DNA of 64,000 nt, taken from the NCBI RefSeq assembly GCF_000170755.1, contig NZ_ABCK01000013.1:1-64000 (forward strand), read 5' to 3'. The notes under the pieces were generated by a model. The model saw only the letters and a program-made list of their open reading frames with translations. It was not told the origin of the DNA and did no database searches. This stretch comes from Lentisphaera araneosa HTCC2155 (GTDB taxonomy: Bacteria > Verrucomicrobiota > Lentisphaeria > Lentisphaerales > Lentisphaeraceae). Made by a program: the position numbers and the translations under genes. Positions 28,278 through 36,857 of the stretch are shown here, in pieces (position 1 is the stretch's first letter; every line of letters begins with the position of its first letter).

Positions 28278-28489
28278 CTTTTCTTTTTTACTGTTGATAA
28301 TTAGATTTTTATTTCTTTTTATTTGCTGATTCCGCATATACTTGGAATCGTATTCGATGCACAGTTTGCGTTTACTTCTGGTGAATTGCTGAGTTCGCAT
28401 TTACTCAGCTTAATTTTGTGATTCCAAGAATAAAGTGAGTTGCTAAGTAGATGACGTAATAAGATAAAATATATTTTAAATTTATTCTG
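28278..28489 (-). repeat. Repeated ORF-poor cassette body, family A copy 1
   Basis: 212 bp. It has an AT-rich end, then two copies of a TTGCTGAnnYCGCAT motif and a GATTCC/GGAATC inverted repeat. A 42-codon frame (28272-28400, - strand) ends inside attC 4. Variant of copies 3, 4 and 7. Confidence 0.85.
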
Positions 28490-28553
28490 ATCTAACGTCT
28501 GGATTGAGTTGGATTCGAGGTACGAGAATCTCAACTCCGATCCTTGGTTCTGC
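28490..28553 (-). other. attC 5, type 3
   Basis: ATCTAAC ... GTTCTGC with GGATTGAGTT / AACTCCGATCC. 3' end of the 28576 cassette. Confidence 0.87.
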
Positions 28554-28575
28554 TTATTTCGTTTAATTATTTTAA

Positions 28576-28998
28576 TTAAGTTCGTATCTGAGAATACATA
28601 TAATTACCTGTTACATCTAGTTTTGTACTGATAATAATAAATTCAGTAAATTTCAGGCTAATTGTTAAATAATCTTCACAAATAAAGATGCTATCTAGTT
28701 TCGATTCATTGCGTAATCTATCTATTGAATACTTTGATTTTTTCTTCGTAAAAAAACTAAATAGATTAGGTGCCCATTCTTCATTTATTTCATCGATTAC
28801 TTCTGAAAATGCGAGTTCTCTTAAATGATAATAATTAGATTCAATGTTAGGTATTATATCGTCAAGACTTAATTTAGATTTAAAAAATTCAGGCTCTACA
28901 TTTAAATGAGTTTGAATCCCATGTATGTCGATATTCCCCACATAGCTTCGTCTGAATTTTTTAAGTTTTCCAAAATTTGTGTTTATATATTCGTCCAT
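28576..28998 (-). CDS. Unknown protein, cassette gene
   Basis: 140 residues, no signal or membrane segment. The opening KKFRRSYVGNIDIHGIQTHLNV and the general pattern recall DUF2262/DUF6985-like small cytosolic proteins, but I cannot assign it. Confidence 0.68.
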   Translation of the reverse strand: MDEYINTNFGKLKKFRRSYVGNIDIHGIQTHLNVEPEFFKSKLSLDDIIPNIESNYYHLRELAFSEVIDEINEEWAPNLFSFFTKKKSKYSIDRLRNESKLDSIFICEDYLTISLKFTEFIIISTKLDVTGNYMYSQIRT

Positions 28999-29031
28999 AA
29001 TTTAGATATGTAAGGTTATAATTTTTTTGTA

Positions 29032-29113
29032 GCAGAACGTCTAAACTGAGTTCGTACTTTCTATCTAAAATTTGACTCATAACGAAAGTATCAACTCCAG
29101 TTTCTTGTTAGTA
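29032..29113 (-). other. attC 6, type 1
   Basis: 82 bp, TAAACTGAG / CTCCAGTTT arms. Belongs to ORF-less cassette B1. Confidence 0.9.
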
Positions 29114-29268
29114 TTTTGTCTTTTTCTTGTTTTTTATTTCAAAATTCTGATCATTATCAGATCATTATTTCGGATTCAATTTAGCTCTAAAATCATAGGT
29201 TCAGATAATTCTAAATTCGTGCATCCGCGATTCTGGGATTCTCGTTTCTATCATCTAAATTTATTATA
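29114..29268 (-). repeat. Repeated ORF-less cassette body, family B copy 1
   Basis: 155 bp with conserved blocks TGCATCCGCGATT and ATCGTTTCTATCATC-like. It appears identical to copy 5 (51413-51567), including both flanking attC sites. No frame over 20 codons is conserved on the array strand. Confidence 0.85.
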
Positions 29269-29350
29269 TACTAACGTCTAAACTGAGTTCGTACTTTCTA
29301 TCTAAAATTTGATTCACAACGAAAGTATCAACTCCAGTTTCTTGTTATAC
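29269..29350 (-). other. attC 7, type 1
   Basis: 82 bp; the C-terminus of the split 29328-31315 gene reads into it. Confidence 0.9.
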
Positions 29351-29879
29351 ATTTTTCTTTAATATTTCTTATATCTGAGAATATGGCTTCAAGTTTTTCT
29401 TTATTAGCTCCTGCATATATAACTTGTCTTTTATTGTTAGTTAATATTTGTAGCTGATAAACTTTGGTGTTTAACACTGTTTCCTCATTTTCATAAAATC
29501 CTCCAGGAACAATTTCTAGTTCCGAGTTCACTAATTTGACTTTCCAATAATTCTTTAATCTTTTTATTGTTAATTCTCCTTTTCTCGTGTCTATGGATAG
29601 ATGACCATAAGTCTCAAATCCACAAAAGGAAATAAATGCTAATACCAGTAAAATTATTGAAGTTAATGTAGTACTAATAACCACTTCGATTGGCAGTGTG
29701 GATTTAAATAAAACAAAAGAGATAACACCTAAAATTATTGAAGTAGGAAAACAAAATTTATATAAACCATGAAGAGATGGAACATATTCAATTGTTGCGC
29801 TTCAGTTGAAATAGGACACATCCCTTTTTTTCTTAGTTGAGTTACTTTAAAATCGTAACCCTCCGAAAAGGAAAAAATT

Positions 29880-30188
29880 ATGTCTAAGAAACGCCGTTAT
29901 TTTAGTGCAGAACAGAAAGTTATTGCCATTCGTAAACACCTACTTGAGCAAACCCCAGTATCTGATATTTGTGATGAACTGAATATTACAACGACTCTAT
30001 TTTATCGTTGGCAAAAAGAGTTCTTTGAAAATGGTTCTCGAGCATTCACCAAGGATGGTGATAGTAATTTAAAGAAGGCAGAAAAAGAGAACAGTCAACT
30101 CAAGGCGACAACTTCACAGAAAAATGATGTTATAGCTGAACTCGTGGCGGAGAATCTAAACTTAAAAAAGAAACGTGGCCTGATCTAA
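29880..30188 (+). CDS. IS3 OrfA, DNA-binding part of transposase
   Basis: 102 residues. Helix-turn-helix of the HTH_Tnp_1 type (RRYFSAEQKVIAIRKHLLEQ, VSDICDELNITTTLFYRWQK), then a leucine-zipper-like coiled coil (LKKAEKENSQLKATTSQKND). It ends just after the slippery site at 30164. Confidence 0.93.
   Translation: MSKKRRYFSAEQKVIAIRKHLLEQTPVSDICDELNITTTLFYRWQKEFFENGSRAFTKDGDSNLKKAEKENSQLKATTSQKNDVIAELVAENLNLKKKRGLI
30164..30170 (+). promoter_or_regulatory. Programmed -1 frameshift heptamer
   Basis: A-AAA-AAG in the orfA frame. A -1 slip continues as KKETWPDLNGTWVSKEV and leads without a stop into orfB. This is the standard route to the OrfAB transposase in IS3 elements. Confidence 0.85.
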
Positions 30189-31144
30189 ATGGAACTTGGG
30201 TTAGTAAAGAAGTTCGAGATCAGGTCGTTAAATATCTGTATAAGTGGCATGAACGGACGCAAATCGACCTGCGCAGCATGCTCAAAAGTTTAGCTCTTCA
30301 CCCGAGCAAATTCTATCAATGGAAAAAACGAAAAGGTAAGGCCAATCAGCATAATGGTAAACAGCCCAAAGATTTTTGGATTACTGAAGATGAAAGACGT
30401 GCTGTCATTGAATATTATCAGTCTCATCGTCAAGAAGGCTACCGAGCAGTGACATATATGATGATTGATGAAAATGTTGCGTATATGAGCTCTTCCTCTG
30501 TTTATCGTATTTTATCAGATGCAGAACTCATGCGTACTAAAGCTACAAAGAAATCCACTAAAGGAAATGGATTTGAGCAACCATTACAAGCTCATGAACA
30601 CTGGCATACAGATATTTCGTATGTGAAGATCAATAAGAGATTCTACTTCTTCATTGGTGTTTTAGATGGTTATAGTCGTTGTTTACTTCACTGGGAAATC
30701 AGAGAATCGATGAATGAGCAAGATGCTGAAATAGTTGTAAAACGAGCTTTAGAAAAGTTCCCAGAAGCAAGGCCTAGGATTATTACTGACAATGGTTCTC
30801 AGTATACAGGACAGGAATTTAAAAAATTCATTGCCTGTCATGGTCTTACTCATGTTCGAACCTCACCATATTATCCCCAGAGTAATGGAAAAATAGAACG
30901 TTTTCATTTTACTTTGAAGAATGGATCTATAAGACCTTTAACGCCTCTGAGTGTAGAAGATGCCAGGAGAGTTGTCGATCAGTATGTTGACTATTACAAT
31001 AACACACGCCTGCATAGCGCTATTGGTTTCATCGCTCCAAAGGATAAGCTCAATGGGAAGGATGTGAGCATTATACAAGAAAGACGCAGAAAACTTGCTG
31101 ATGCAAAAATTCGTAGATTAGAATTCTTTGCAGAAGCTTCATAA
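30170..31144 (+). CDS. IS3 OrfB, DDE integrase part of transposase
   Basis: Made by frameshift from orfA; the first internal ATG is at 30278. The rve core shows the DDE residues in HWHTDISYVKI, RPRIITDNGSQY and SPYYPQSNGKIERFH. It catalyses cut and joining of the IS ends. It looks intact, so the element may be active. Confidence 0.93.
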   Translation, partial: ETWPDLNGTWVSKEVRDQVVKYLYKWHERTQIDLRSMLKSLALHPSKFYQWKKRKGKANQHNGKQPKDFWITEDERRAVIEYYQSHRQEGYRAVTYMMIDENVAYMSSSSVYRILSDAELMRTKATKKSTKGNGFEQPLQAHEHWHTDISYVKINKRFYFFIGVLDGYSRCLLHWEIRESMNEQDAEIVVKRALEKFPEARPRIITDNGSQYTGQEFKKFIACHGLTHVRTSPYYPQSNGKIERFHFTLKNGSIRPLTPLSVEDARRVVDQYVDYYNNTRLHSAIGFIAPKDKLNGKDVSIIQERRRKLADAKIRRLEFFAEAS

Positions 31145-31324
31145 GCCACTAATGTGAGTAATCTCAACTAAGAGAAAGTGGGCAACTGTCTAATTCCCGC
31201 TGAAGCAGCACACAATTGTGTTAATCTCTGTTTTTCTGTGAACTACTGGACCACCATCGACCTTTTTCCAAGATTGGTCTGTTCGTTCATCTATATTTTC
31301 TGAATATTTGATCATATAATTATT

Positions 31325-31405
31325 GTATAACGTCTGAACTGAGTAGTACTTTCTATTTAAAATTTGACTCCAAACGAAAGTATCTACTCCAGTGATTTGT
31401 TAGAT
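31325..31405 (-). other. attC 8, type 2
   Basis: Belongs to cassette A2; CTGAGTAG / CTACTCCAG arms. Confidence 0.88.
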
Positions 31406-31616
31406 CTTTTCTTTTTTACTGTTGATAATTAGACTTTTATTTCTTTTTATTTGCTGATTCCGCATATACTTGGAATCGTATTCGATGCATAGTTTGCGTT
31501 TACTTCTGGTGAATTGTTGACTTCGCATTTATGCAGCTTAATTCTGTGATTCCAAGAATAAAGTGAGTCGCTTTTTAAGATGCGAATTTCTATCAATTCT
31601 TATGAATTTTATTCTG
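31406..31616 (-). repeat. Repeated ORF-poor cassette body, family A copy 2
   Basis: 211 bp variant; its 3'-proximal part ends CTTTTTAAGATGCG rather than the usual sequence. The 42-codon frame is 31400-31528. Confidence 0.83.
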
Positions 31617-31680
31617 ATCTAACGTCTGGATTGAGTGATACTCGAGGTACGAGAGTATTCACTCCGATCCTTGGTTAGAC
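31617..31680 (-). other. attC 9, type 3
   Basis: ATCTAAC ... GTTAGAC, CGAGGTACGAG loop. The 31619-31993 frame reads right through it. Confidence 0.87.
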
Positions 31681-31993
31681 TATTTTTGTTTCTTAATTTC
31701 TTCATTCTTCCCATATGAAAAATTATATCTACATGTGTAAATACTTGTTCAATTGGAATTTCGTTTTTGTCAATTGAATTATCTTTCATCATTCTAGAAC
31801 ACTGAATTCCTAATTCATAGAGTAGGGCTGCTAGCTCTATATCAATTTGGTCTGAACTTTGTGTATGAATTTGAATTATATTTAAGGATTCTAGCATTAA
31901 ATCACTGTTGTTGTGGAGATTACTTTTTAAGTCTCCATTACCGTCCATTGCTAGATAGGTTCTTAAGTTTTCAGTTGCTTGTTCAATTGTCAT
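31619..31993 (-). CDS. Unknown small helical protein, cassette gene
   Basis: 124 residues, of which about the last 20 (from about SLTKDRSEYS) are encoded by the attC site. The stop TAG lies at the far attC edge. The rest is predicted helical and soluble, with no known family. Confidence 0.62.
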   Translation of the reverse strand: MTIEQATENLRTYLAMDGNGDLKSNLHNNSDLMLESLNIIQIHTQSSDQIDIELAALLYELGIQCSRMMKDNSIDKNEIPIEQVFTHVDIIFHMGRMKKLRNKNSLTKDRSEYSRTSSITQSRR

Positions 31994-32003
31994 ATTTATG
32001 TAT

Positions 32004-32084
32004 GTCTAACGTCTAAACTGAGTTGTACTTTCTATCTAAAATTTGACTCATAACGAAAGTATCAACTCCAGTTTCTGGTTAGTT
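32004..32084 (-). other. attC 10, type 1
   Basis: GTCTAAC ... GTTAGTT, 81 bp. Confidence 0.88.
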
Positions 32085-32087
32085 TTT

Positions 32088-32348
32088 TTATTTTTTATTT
32101 TCATTTTTAACTTTATTGATAACATATGTGACTACAAAAAATATGATTATTGATATGACAATATGGAATAAATAAATTTGATTGATCTTTAGTATGAGGG
32201 TTCTTGATAATTGATTCAATTTTTCATTATCATCTTTAATAACTCTCAATAATCCCATTTGTTGCATATTTAATCTCATTATACCAAATGTTGCCCACAC
32301 ATATAATGCGATTAAGATAAATAAAATTTTATTGAAGTGTTTGATCAT
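32088..32348 (-). CDS. Small two-helix membrane protein, cassette gene
   Basis: 86 residues with TM helices at about 7-25 and 57-77 separated by a charged helix. Function unknown. Confidence 0.62.
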   Translation of the reverse strand: MIKHFNKILFILIALYVWATFGIMRLNMQQMGLLRVIKDDNEKLNQLSRTLILKINQIYLFHIVISIIIFFVVTYVINKVKNENKK

Positions 32349-32357
32349 TTTATGTTA

Positions 32358-32438
32358 AACTAACGCCTGAACTGAGTAGTACTTTCTATTTAAAATTTGA
32401 CTCCAAACGAAAGTATCTACTCCAGTGATTTGTTAGAT
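32358..32438 (-). other. attC 11, type 2
   Basis: AACGCCTGAACTGAGTAG left arm. Belongs to cassette A3. Confidence 0.88.
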
Positions 32439-32650
32439 CTTTTCTCTTTTATTGTTGATAATTAGACTTTTATTTTTTTTCATTTGCTGATTCCGCATAT
32501 ACTTGGAATCGTATTTGATGCACAATTTGCGTTCACTTTTGGTGAATTGCTGACTTCGCATTTACTCAGCTTAATTCTGTGATTCCAAGAATAAAGTGAG
32601 TCGCTAAGTAGATGACGTAATAAGATAAAATATATTTAAAATTTATTCTG
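32439..32650 (-). repeat. Repeated ORF-poor cassette body, family A copy 3
   Basis: 212 bp, reads identical to copies 4 (34586) and 7 (53202). The 42-codon frame is 32433-32561. Confidence 0.88.
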
Positions 32651-32732
32651 ATCTAACGTCTAAACTGAGTTCGTACTTTCTATTTAAATTGTGACTCACA
32701 ACGAAAGTATCAACTCCAGTTTCTTGTTAGCT
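32651..32732 (-). other. attC 12, type 1
   Basis: ATCTAAC ... GTTAGCT. 3' end of the 32727 gene's cassette. Confidence 0.9.
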
Positions 32733-33179
32733 ATTTCCCTCTTCAATTTCTATATTTTTAGGTTCTTTATATGTTTTTAATGAGAAAGCATAAATGAGTG
32801 TTAAGATTACTAGAGAATGTAAGTAAATTAAGTTTCTATGAATCAGCCTGTAAAGATTCAATTCTCCGATGATATAATCTGGTGGAGTGGAGTTTGTTTT
32901 TGTGATTTTATATCTTTTTTCAATTTCTATTTTATCATATTCTTTTGGAGACAAATACTCATGAATGTAAGGAAGTTTTTTGAATTTCCATTCAACAATT
33001 TCATCTTTATGTTTGATTGGTAAATAAGTAACCTGGTAAAAATATCTACTCCAATTTTTACTGACAACTAATCCCCATGTTTCCTCACCTTTATTTTCAG
33101 CAATCTTCAAATCAATAACTCGATAGAAAATAAGAAGGAGGTTCAAAATTATTGTAAAGAGTAAAATTTTTCTTTTCAT
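32727..33179 (-). CDS. Membrane protein, DUF3592-like layout, cassette gene
   Basis: 150 residues. TM helix at about 5-22, a central extracytoplasmic part, and a second TM helix at about 113-132. The layout resembles small two-TM proteins such as DUF3592, but there is no firm match. Stop in attC 12. Confidence 0.62.
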   Translation of the reverse strand: MKRKILLFTIILNLLLIFYRVIDLKIAENKGEETWGLVVSKNWSRYFYQVTYLPIKHKDEIVEWKFKKLPYIHEYLSPKEYDKIEIEKRYKITKTNSTPPDYIIGELNLYRLIHRNLIYLHSLVILTLIYAFSLKTYKEPKNIEIEEGNS

Positions 33180-33186
33180 TATTGTT

Positions 33187-33267
33187 AGCTAACGTCTAGG
33201 ATGATTTGTACTTTCTATCTAAATTGTGATTCACAACGAAAGTATCAGATCGATCCGTTTGTTAGAC
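33187..33267 (-). other. attC 13, type 1b
   Basis: AGCTAAC ... GTTAGAC with AGGATGAT / ATCGATCC arms. Confidence 0.88.
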
Positions 33268-33585
33268 TTTTTTCTTATCTCGTTTCTTTAAAATTATATA
33301 TGTTAGACTCAATATAATTGTGATGAATAATTGAAAGAATATAATTGATTCAATGATAGATGAAGAAACAAAATTATCTTTCGATATTTTAATATGTGTG
33401 TTAATTATGTCTTCACGATTTTGTTTTATTTCTTCTTGTTTAAATGTCTTATTTTTCTCTTCAAACAACTCATTCATTCTATTAACAGAGTTTTCCTTAG
33501 AGCCTCTAGTTAATAAGAATACTAGAGAATTACTGATTATAGATAAACAGATGAATGTCCACAATAGATGTTTATATATTTTCAT
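33262..33585 (-). CDS. Small two-helix membrane protein, cassette gene
   Basis: 107 residues; TM at about 8-25 and 78-99, charged helix between, Lys-rich end. Unknown. Confidence 0.62.
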   Translation of the reverse strand: MKIYKHLLWTFICLSIISNSLVFLLTRGSKENSVNRMNELFEEKNKTFKQEEIKQNREDIINTHIKISKDNFVSSSIIESIIFFQLFITIILSLTYIILKKRDKKKV

Positions 33586-33596
33586 TTTTTATGCTA

Positions 33597-33660
33597 GTCT
33601 AACGTCTGGGTTTAGTGATACTCGAGGAACGAGAGTATTCACTGCGACCCTTGGTTCTGT
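33597..33660 (-). other. attC 14, type 3
   Basis: GTCTAAC ... GTTCTGT. Confidence 0.87.
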
Positions 33661-33681
33661 ATTTTTAATTCCATTTTCTAT

Positions 33682-33867
33682 TTATACAGGTGTAGTAACC
33701 ATTTTAAATATGAGGATCATTACAATTGAGAATAACCAACTAGAAACAAGTTTGATTCTCCATTTAGTTGTCTGTTTTTCTTTTTCGGATTTCAAGTACT
33801 TATGCGTGTCTCGCATTGTTGGATAAAACAGCATGAATACGAATGCAAATGTAAGGATATATCTCAT
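33682..33867 (-). CDS. Very small membrane protein, cassette gene
   Basis: 61 residues with hydrophobic segments at about 3-17 and 41-57. It is the only sensible frame in this cassette. Confidence 0.5.
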   Translation of the reverse strand: MRYILTFAFVFMLFYPTMRDTHKYLKSEKEKQTTKWRIKLVSSWLFSIVMILIFKMVTTPV

Positions 33868-33889
33868 GAAAATTATTTATTTTATTCCT

Positions 33890-33971
33890 ACAGAACGTCT
33901 AAACTGAGTTCGTACTTTCTATCTAAATTTTGACTCACAACGAAAGTGTCAACTCCAGTTTCTTGTTAGCT
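33890..33971 (-). other. attC 15, type 1
   Basis: ACAGAAC ... GTTAGCT. Confidence 0.9.
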
Positions 33972-34493
33972 TTTTGATTGTTTAGTTAAGATATATTTTA
34001 TTTCTGTAATTTGTTCTTGTGTAAGAACTTCCTTTGGTATTGATCCAGAAATTTCTCCATTTAATAATAGTATCAAGTAATGGCTATCTTCTACTATATT
34101 TGAGCTCGCACTACTTGTGAACCTTGTTGACTGTCCATTTTTATTGATCATTATATATTCTTCGTCAATTTGGATTTCAATAGTATCGCCAAGTCTCTTT
34201 ATTAATTGTTTTCGAGTAAGTTTTTTTATTGCTTTAATTTGACTTGATTCATAAGTTTTGTAAAAGAAGATGAAACTTAATATACCCAACATTATATATG
34301 GAATCATAAAAGGATCATTTGGGTTCGCTGTTACATTTATTCCTAATAGGAATAGTGTTACAAATTGGCTTTGGACCAAGCTAATTATCAAGTGTTGTTT
34401 TTTTGAATAGAAGATTTTATGAACAATAGGTATAGCTACTTCAAGGTAGTGGTTTACCATATTTTCTTTGTATGTGTATTTTATGCTATTCAT
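33966..34493 (-). CDS. YcxB-like membrane protein, cassette gene
   Basis: 175 residues: two TM helices (about 35-55, 62-80) and a C-terminal beta-rich domain (EIQIDEEYIMINKNGQSTRFTSSASSNIVEDSHYLILLL). This is the layout of YcxB-like proteins, whose function is unknown. Stop in attC 15. Confidence 0.7.
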   Translation of the reverse strand: MNSIKYTYKENMVNHYLEVAIPIVHKIFYSKKQHLIISLVQSQFVTLFLLGINVTANPNDPFMIPYIMLGILSFIFFYKTYESSQIKAIKKLTRKQLIKRLGDTIEIQIDEEYIMINKNGQSTRFTSSASSNIVEDSHYLILLLNGEISGSIPKEVLTQEQITEIKYILTKQSKS

Positions 34494-34504
34494 ATTTTAT
34501 TCTA

Positions 34505-34585
34505 AGCTAACGTCTGAACTGAGTAGTACTTTCTATTTAAAATTTGACTCCAAACGAAAGTATCTACTCCAGTGATTTGTTAGAT
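34505..34585 (-). other. attC 16, type 2
   Basis: AGCTAAC ... GTTAGAT. Belongs to cassette A4. Confidence 0.88.
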
Positions 34586-34797
34586 CTTTTCTCTTTTATT
34601 GTTGATAATTAGACTTTTATTTTTTTTCATTTGCTGATTCCGCATATACTTGGAATCGTATTTGATGCACAATTTGCGTTCACTTTTGGTGAATTGCTGA
34701 CTTCGCATTTACTCAGCTTAATTCTGTGATTCCAAGAATAAAGTGAGTCGCTAAGTAGATGACGTAATAAGATAAAATATATTTAAAATTTATTCTG
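34586..34797 (-). repeat. Repeated ORF-poor cassette body, family A copy 4
   Basis: 212 bp, same sequence as 32439-32650 by eye. The 42-codon frame is 34580-34708. Confidence 0.88.
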
Positions 34798-34915
34798 ATC
34801 TAACATCCAGAATGAGCTGGTACCTGTTTGGCGTGAAACATGTTTCACGTCAAGAGATGATACCGTAACATGTTGCATGACATACATAGGTATCAGCTCG
34901 ATTCGTTGGTTAGTC
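34798..34915 (-). other. attC 17, type 5 (long)
   Basis: 118 bp. Outer arms GAATGAGCT / AGCTCGATTC; inside lie a perfect GTGAAACATGTTTCAC palindrome and ACATGTTGCATGA. Nearly the same as attC 39. Confidence 0.82.
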
Positions 34916-35377
34916 GTTTATTATTTCTTCAACTTCTTTTTTATATGATTCATTTCCAAGTCCTACTTGTGCCCAAATAACTCTTGATTCATTTTCGTAT
35001 CTATCATATTGTTCTTGAGCATCCCATAAAGTAATTATTTGATCAGGGAACATAAATTCATAATCATTATAAGGTTTTAATTCTGATTCGTTTTGGTTGA
35101 TTAATTCGAATAATTCAGTTGCTTTTGTGTTAAAAACGTTTACATCATTATAAATGACTGTGAAGTGATTAGGTTCACATGATGTACCTATAAATTCTAC
35201 AATTCCTGTTTTTGAATATTCTATTTGAATACCAGAATTACAGAAATAATCCATTACGTCTATGGAGTGTTCTAATTCAAATCCAATTTGTGATAATGCA
35301 GTACGTGCTTCTTCTTTTGTAGATCCTAAGAGAATAGGTCCTATTCCAATATGTGGTTTTATTTCTAATCTAATCAT
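34910..35377 (-). CDS. Unknown soluble protein, cassette gene
   Basis: 155 residues. It opens RLEIKPHIGIGPILLGSTKEEARTAL, a pattern shared by small stand-alone proteins often found beside toxin/immunity genes, and has FEFIGTS-like strands. No function assigned. Confidence 0.7.
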   Translation of the reverse strand: MIRLEIKPHIGIGPILLGSTKEEARTALSQIGFELEHSIDVMDYFCNSGIQIEYSKTGIVEFIGTSCEPNHFTVIYNDVNVFNTKATELFELINQNESELKPYNDYEFMFPDQIITLWDAQEQYDRYENESRVIWAQVGLGNESYKKEVEEIIND

Positions 35378-35388
35378 TTCTTATTACC

Positions 35389-35469
35389 GACTAACGTCGA
35401 GGATGATCTGTACTTTCTATCTAAATTTTGACTCACAACGAAAGTATCAGATCGATCCGTTTGTTAGGT
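35389..35469 (-). other. attC 18, type 1b
   Basis: GACTAAC ... GTTAGGT. Confidence 0.88.
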
Positions 35470-36762
35470 TTAGTTGCGGATAAGTTGGAAAAATTCTTCA
35501 TCTCTTGTTTCATCACACAACGATTCAATAAATTGTTTATTGTGAAATGATTCTGAAATCTTTTCAAAAACTATGTTTGCAAGCACTCTTAACCTTCTTA
35601 GTTTTGCCGGTTCTTTAATACGTCGAATCAGTAATTCACTGTTTTTAATTCCATCTATAAAGTGGTTAGCAGCATGATCGTCAAATGATTTGAACATCTC
35701 GGGTATATACAATGCTGCACCATCTGCGTAAAAATCTGTTCTGCTATATCTTGCACTTGATCCCATTCGTCCTACATATGTTTTTGTTAAAGATAAAACA
35801 TACTCAGCCATTAATTCTTCTGGTATTAAGCTAGCGTATGGAACTAATGCTTTTACTGCTTCATTTTCCCTTGGGAAATCATCGAATGCTTTAGTCAATG
35901 CGTGTACTAAAGGTTCCGTTTGGTATCTTCTAGATACAACAGATAAGTAACCCTGATTTTGTACTAATTCTATGAAACTAAAAGCTGTTTGAGTTATTTC
36001 TGAGTTTCCTTTTTGGATCTCCTGATCAACTCTTCGAGCTATTTGAACTTTTATTGTTTTTGGTAGCACTCGCCATAAAATAGGTGCGACAAACTCAATG
36101 TTTGATCTGAGAATACTAGTTGACTGGGGATGTAGGTAAGATGTATATAAACGATTAGCCAATTCATTTTTATATATTTCTGGCAAGTCACCGAGAGCAC
36201 TTTCTATAGAAACAACATTTCTATCAAATGATTGTTCAGCTAGGTTTGCGACATATTGCTTTACATCTATTATTTGTGCTGGATACTCTGCGTTTAGCAC
36301 ATATTTGATGCAATCATCCATCATTGCTAACACTTTTATAATGGAGGGATCGCTACTTTTAGGGTGGCCAGAAAATATATGTCGTGTTTCTTTCGCGTGT
36401 TTTAATACTTTACTTGCCTCCCACCCAATAACTCCAATTTTATATGCGCCTTCAATAAGGTGGTCGTCATTAACATAGTTTTGAAAATCTTCGTATGTTT
36501 TAATTTCTCTAGTAAGATCAATTGATTTATTAAAAAGGCTTATACTTCTAAATAATATTTTATTTCGCAAGTCATCTACTACAGCATTCCAAAATGAGCC
36601 AATTGAACTTCTGTAGCCTCCAACTTGAAGTACTTTTACAGCTTCAAGAATATATGGGTCATCTCTTAACTCTTCTCGAACAGATAAAAGAGCTCTTTCC
36701 ATAATTGGAATAATTTCACTATTTTCGTTTGTTGTTATTACAGTAAGTTGTCTGTCATTCAT
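35470..36762 (-). CDS. Large unknown helical protein, biggest cassette gene
   Basis: 430 residues, almost entirely helical, no signal or TM. GGYRSSIGSFWNAVVDDLRNKI near 49-70 looks like the start of a HEPN-like helical domain, and TRHIFSGHPKSSDPS near 127-141 is striking. HEPN proteins are often RNases in phage defence; that link is a guess. It ends immediately before attC 18. By far the longest cassette product in the array. Confidence 0.75.
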   Translation of the reverse strand: MNDRQLTVITTNENSEIIPIMERALLSVREELRDDPYILEAVKVLQVGGYRSSIGSFWNAVVDDLRNKILFRSISLFNKSIDLTREIKTYEDFQNYVNDDHLIEGAYKIGVIGWEASKVLKHAKETRHIFSGHPKSSDPSIIKVLAMMDDCIKYVLNAEYPAQIIDVKQYVANLAEQSFDRNVVSIESALGDLPEIYKNELANRLYTSYLHPQSTSILRSNIEFVAPILWRVLPKTIKVQIARRVDQEIQKGNSEITQTAFSFIELVQNQGYLSVVSRRYQTEPLVHALTKAFDDFPRENEAVKALVPYASLIPEELMAEYVLSLTKTYVGRMGSSARYSRTDFYADGAALYIPEMFKSFDDHAANHFIDGIKNSELLIRRIKEPAKLRRLRVLANIVFEKISESFHNKQFIESLCDETRDEEFFQLIRN

Positions 36763-36781
36763 TATGTGCTCTTATTTTTTA

Positions 36782-36857
36782 ACCTAACGTCCAGGATAAC
36801 CTATAGCAGTAGAGAGCGCAGCGAATGGATGCTATTGGGTTGATCAGTTTGTTAGGT
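36782..36857 (-). other. attC 19, type 7
   Basis: ACCTAAC ... GTTAGGT, inner arms CCTATAGCA / TGCTATTGGG. Confidence 0.85.

Larger units (their letters stand above)
29793..31212 (+). mobile_element. IS3-family insertion sequence
   Basis: 1420 bp with imperfect inverted ends: left TGTTGCGCTTCAG, right complement TGTGCTGCTTCAG, and a further shared block TCTTAGTTGAG inside both. Flanked by CAAT at 29789-29792 and 31213-31216. The exact boundaries are confirmed because excision restores a cassette reading frame. It encodes orfA and orfB with a -1 frameshift signal. Confidence 0.93.
29328..31315 (-). pseudogene. Membrane protein cassette gene split by IS3
   Basis: The 5' part (31315 to 31213) encodes MIKYSENIDERTDQSWKKV... 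and the 3' part (29792 to 29328) encodes two hydrophobic segments and a beta-rich domain. Removing the IS and one CAAT target repeat joins ...INT-IEYVPSLHGLY... in frame and gives 187 residues. The intact product would be a small inner-membrane protein with two TM helices (about 50-66 and 74-95), a PH-like layout seen in other cassette proteins here. The last residues are encoded by attC 7. Confidence 0.85.

Noticed and set aside
29072-29281. Repeated + strand hydrophobic ORF starting inside attC (also at 44372, 49168 and 51371)
   Set aside because: It runs against the cassettes, starts at a TTG in the attC stem, and is conserved only because the B cassette DNA is repeated; diverged copies lose the frame.
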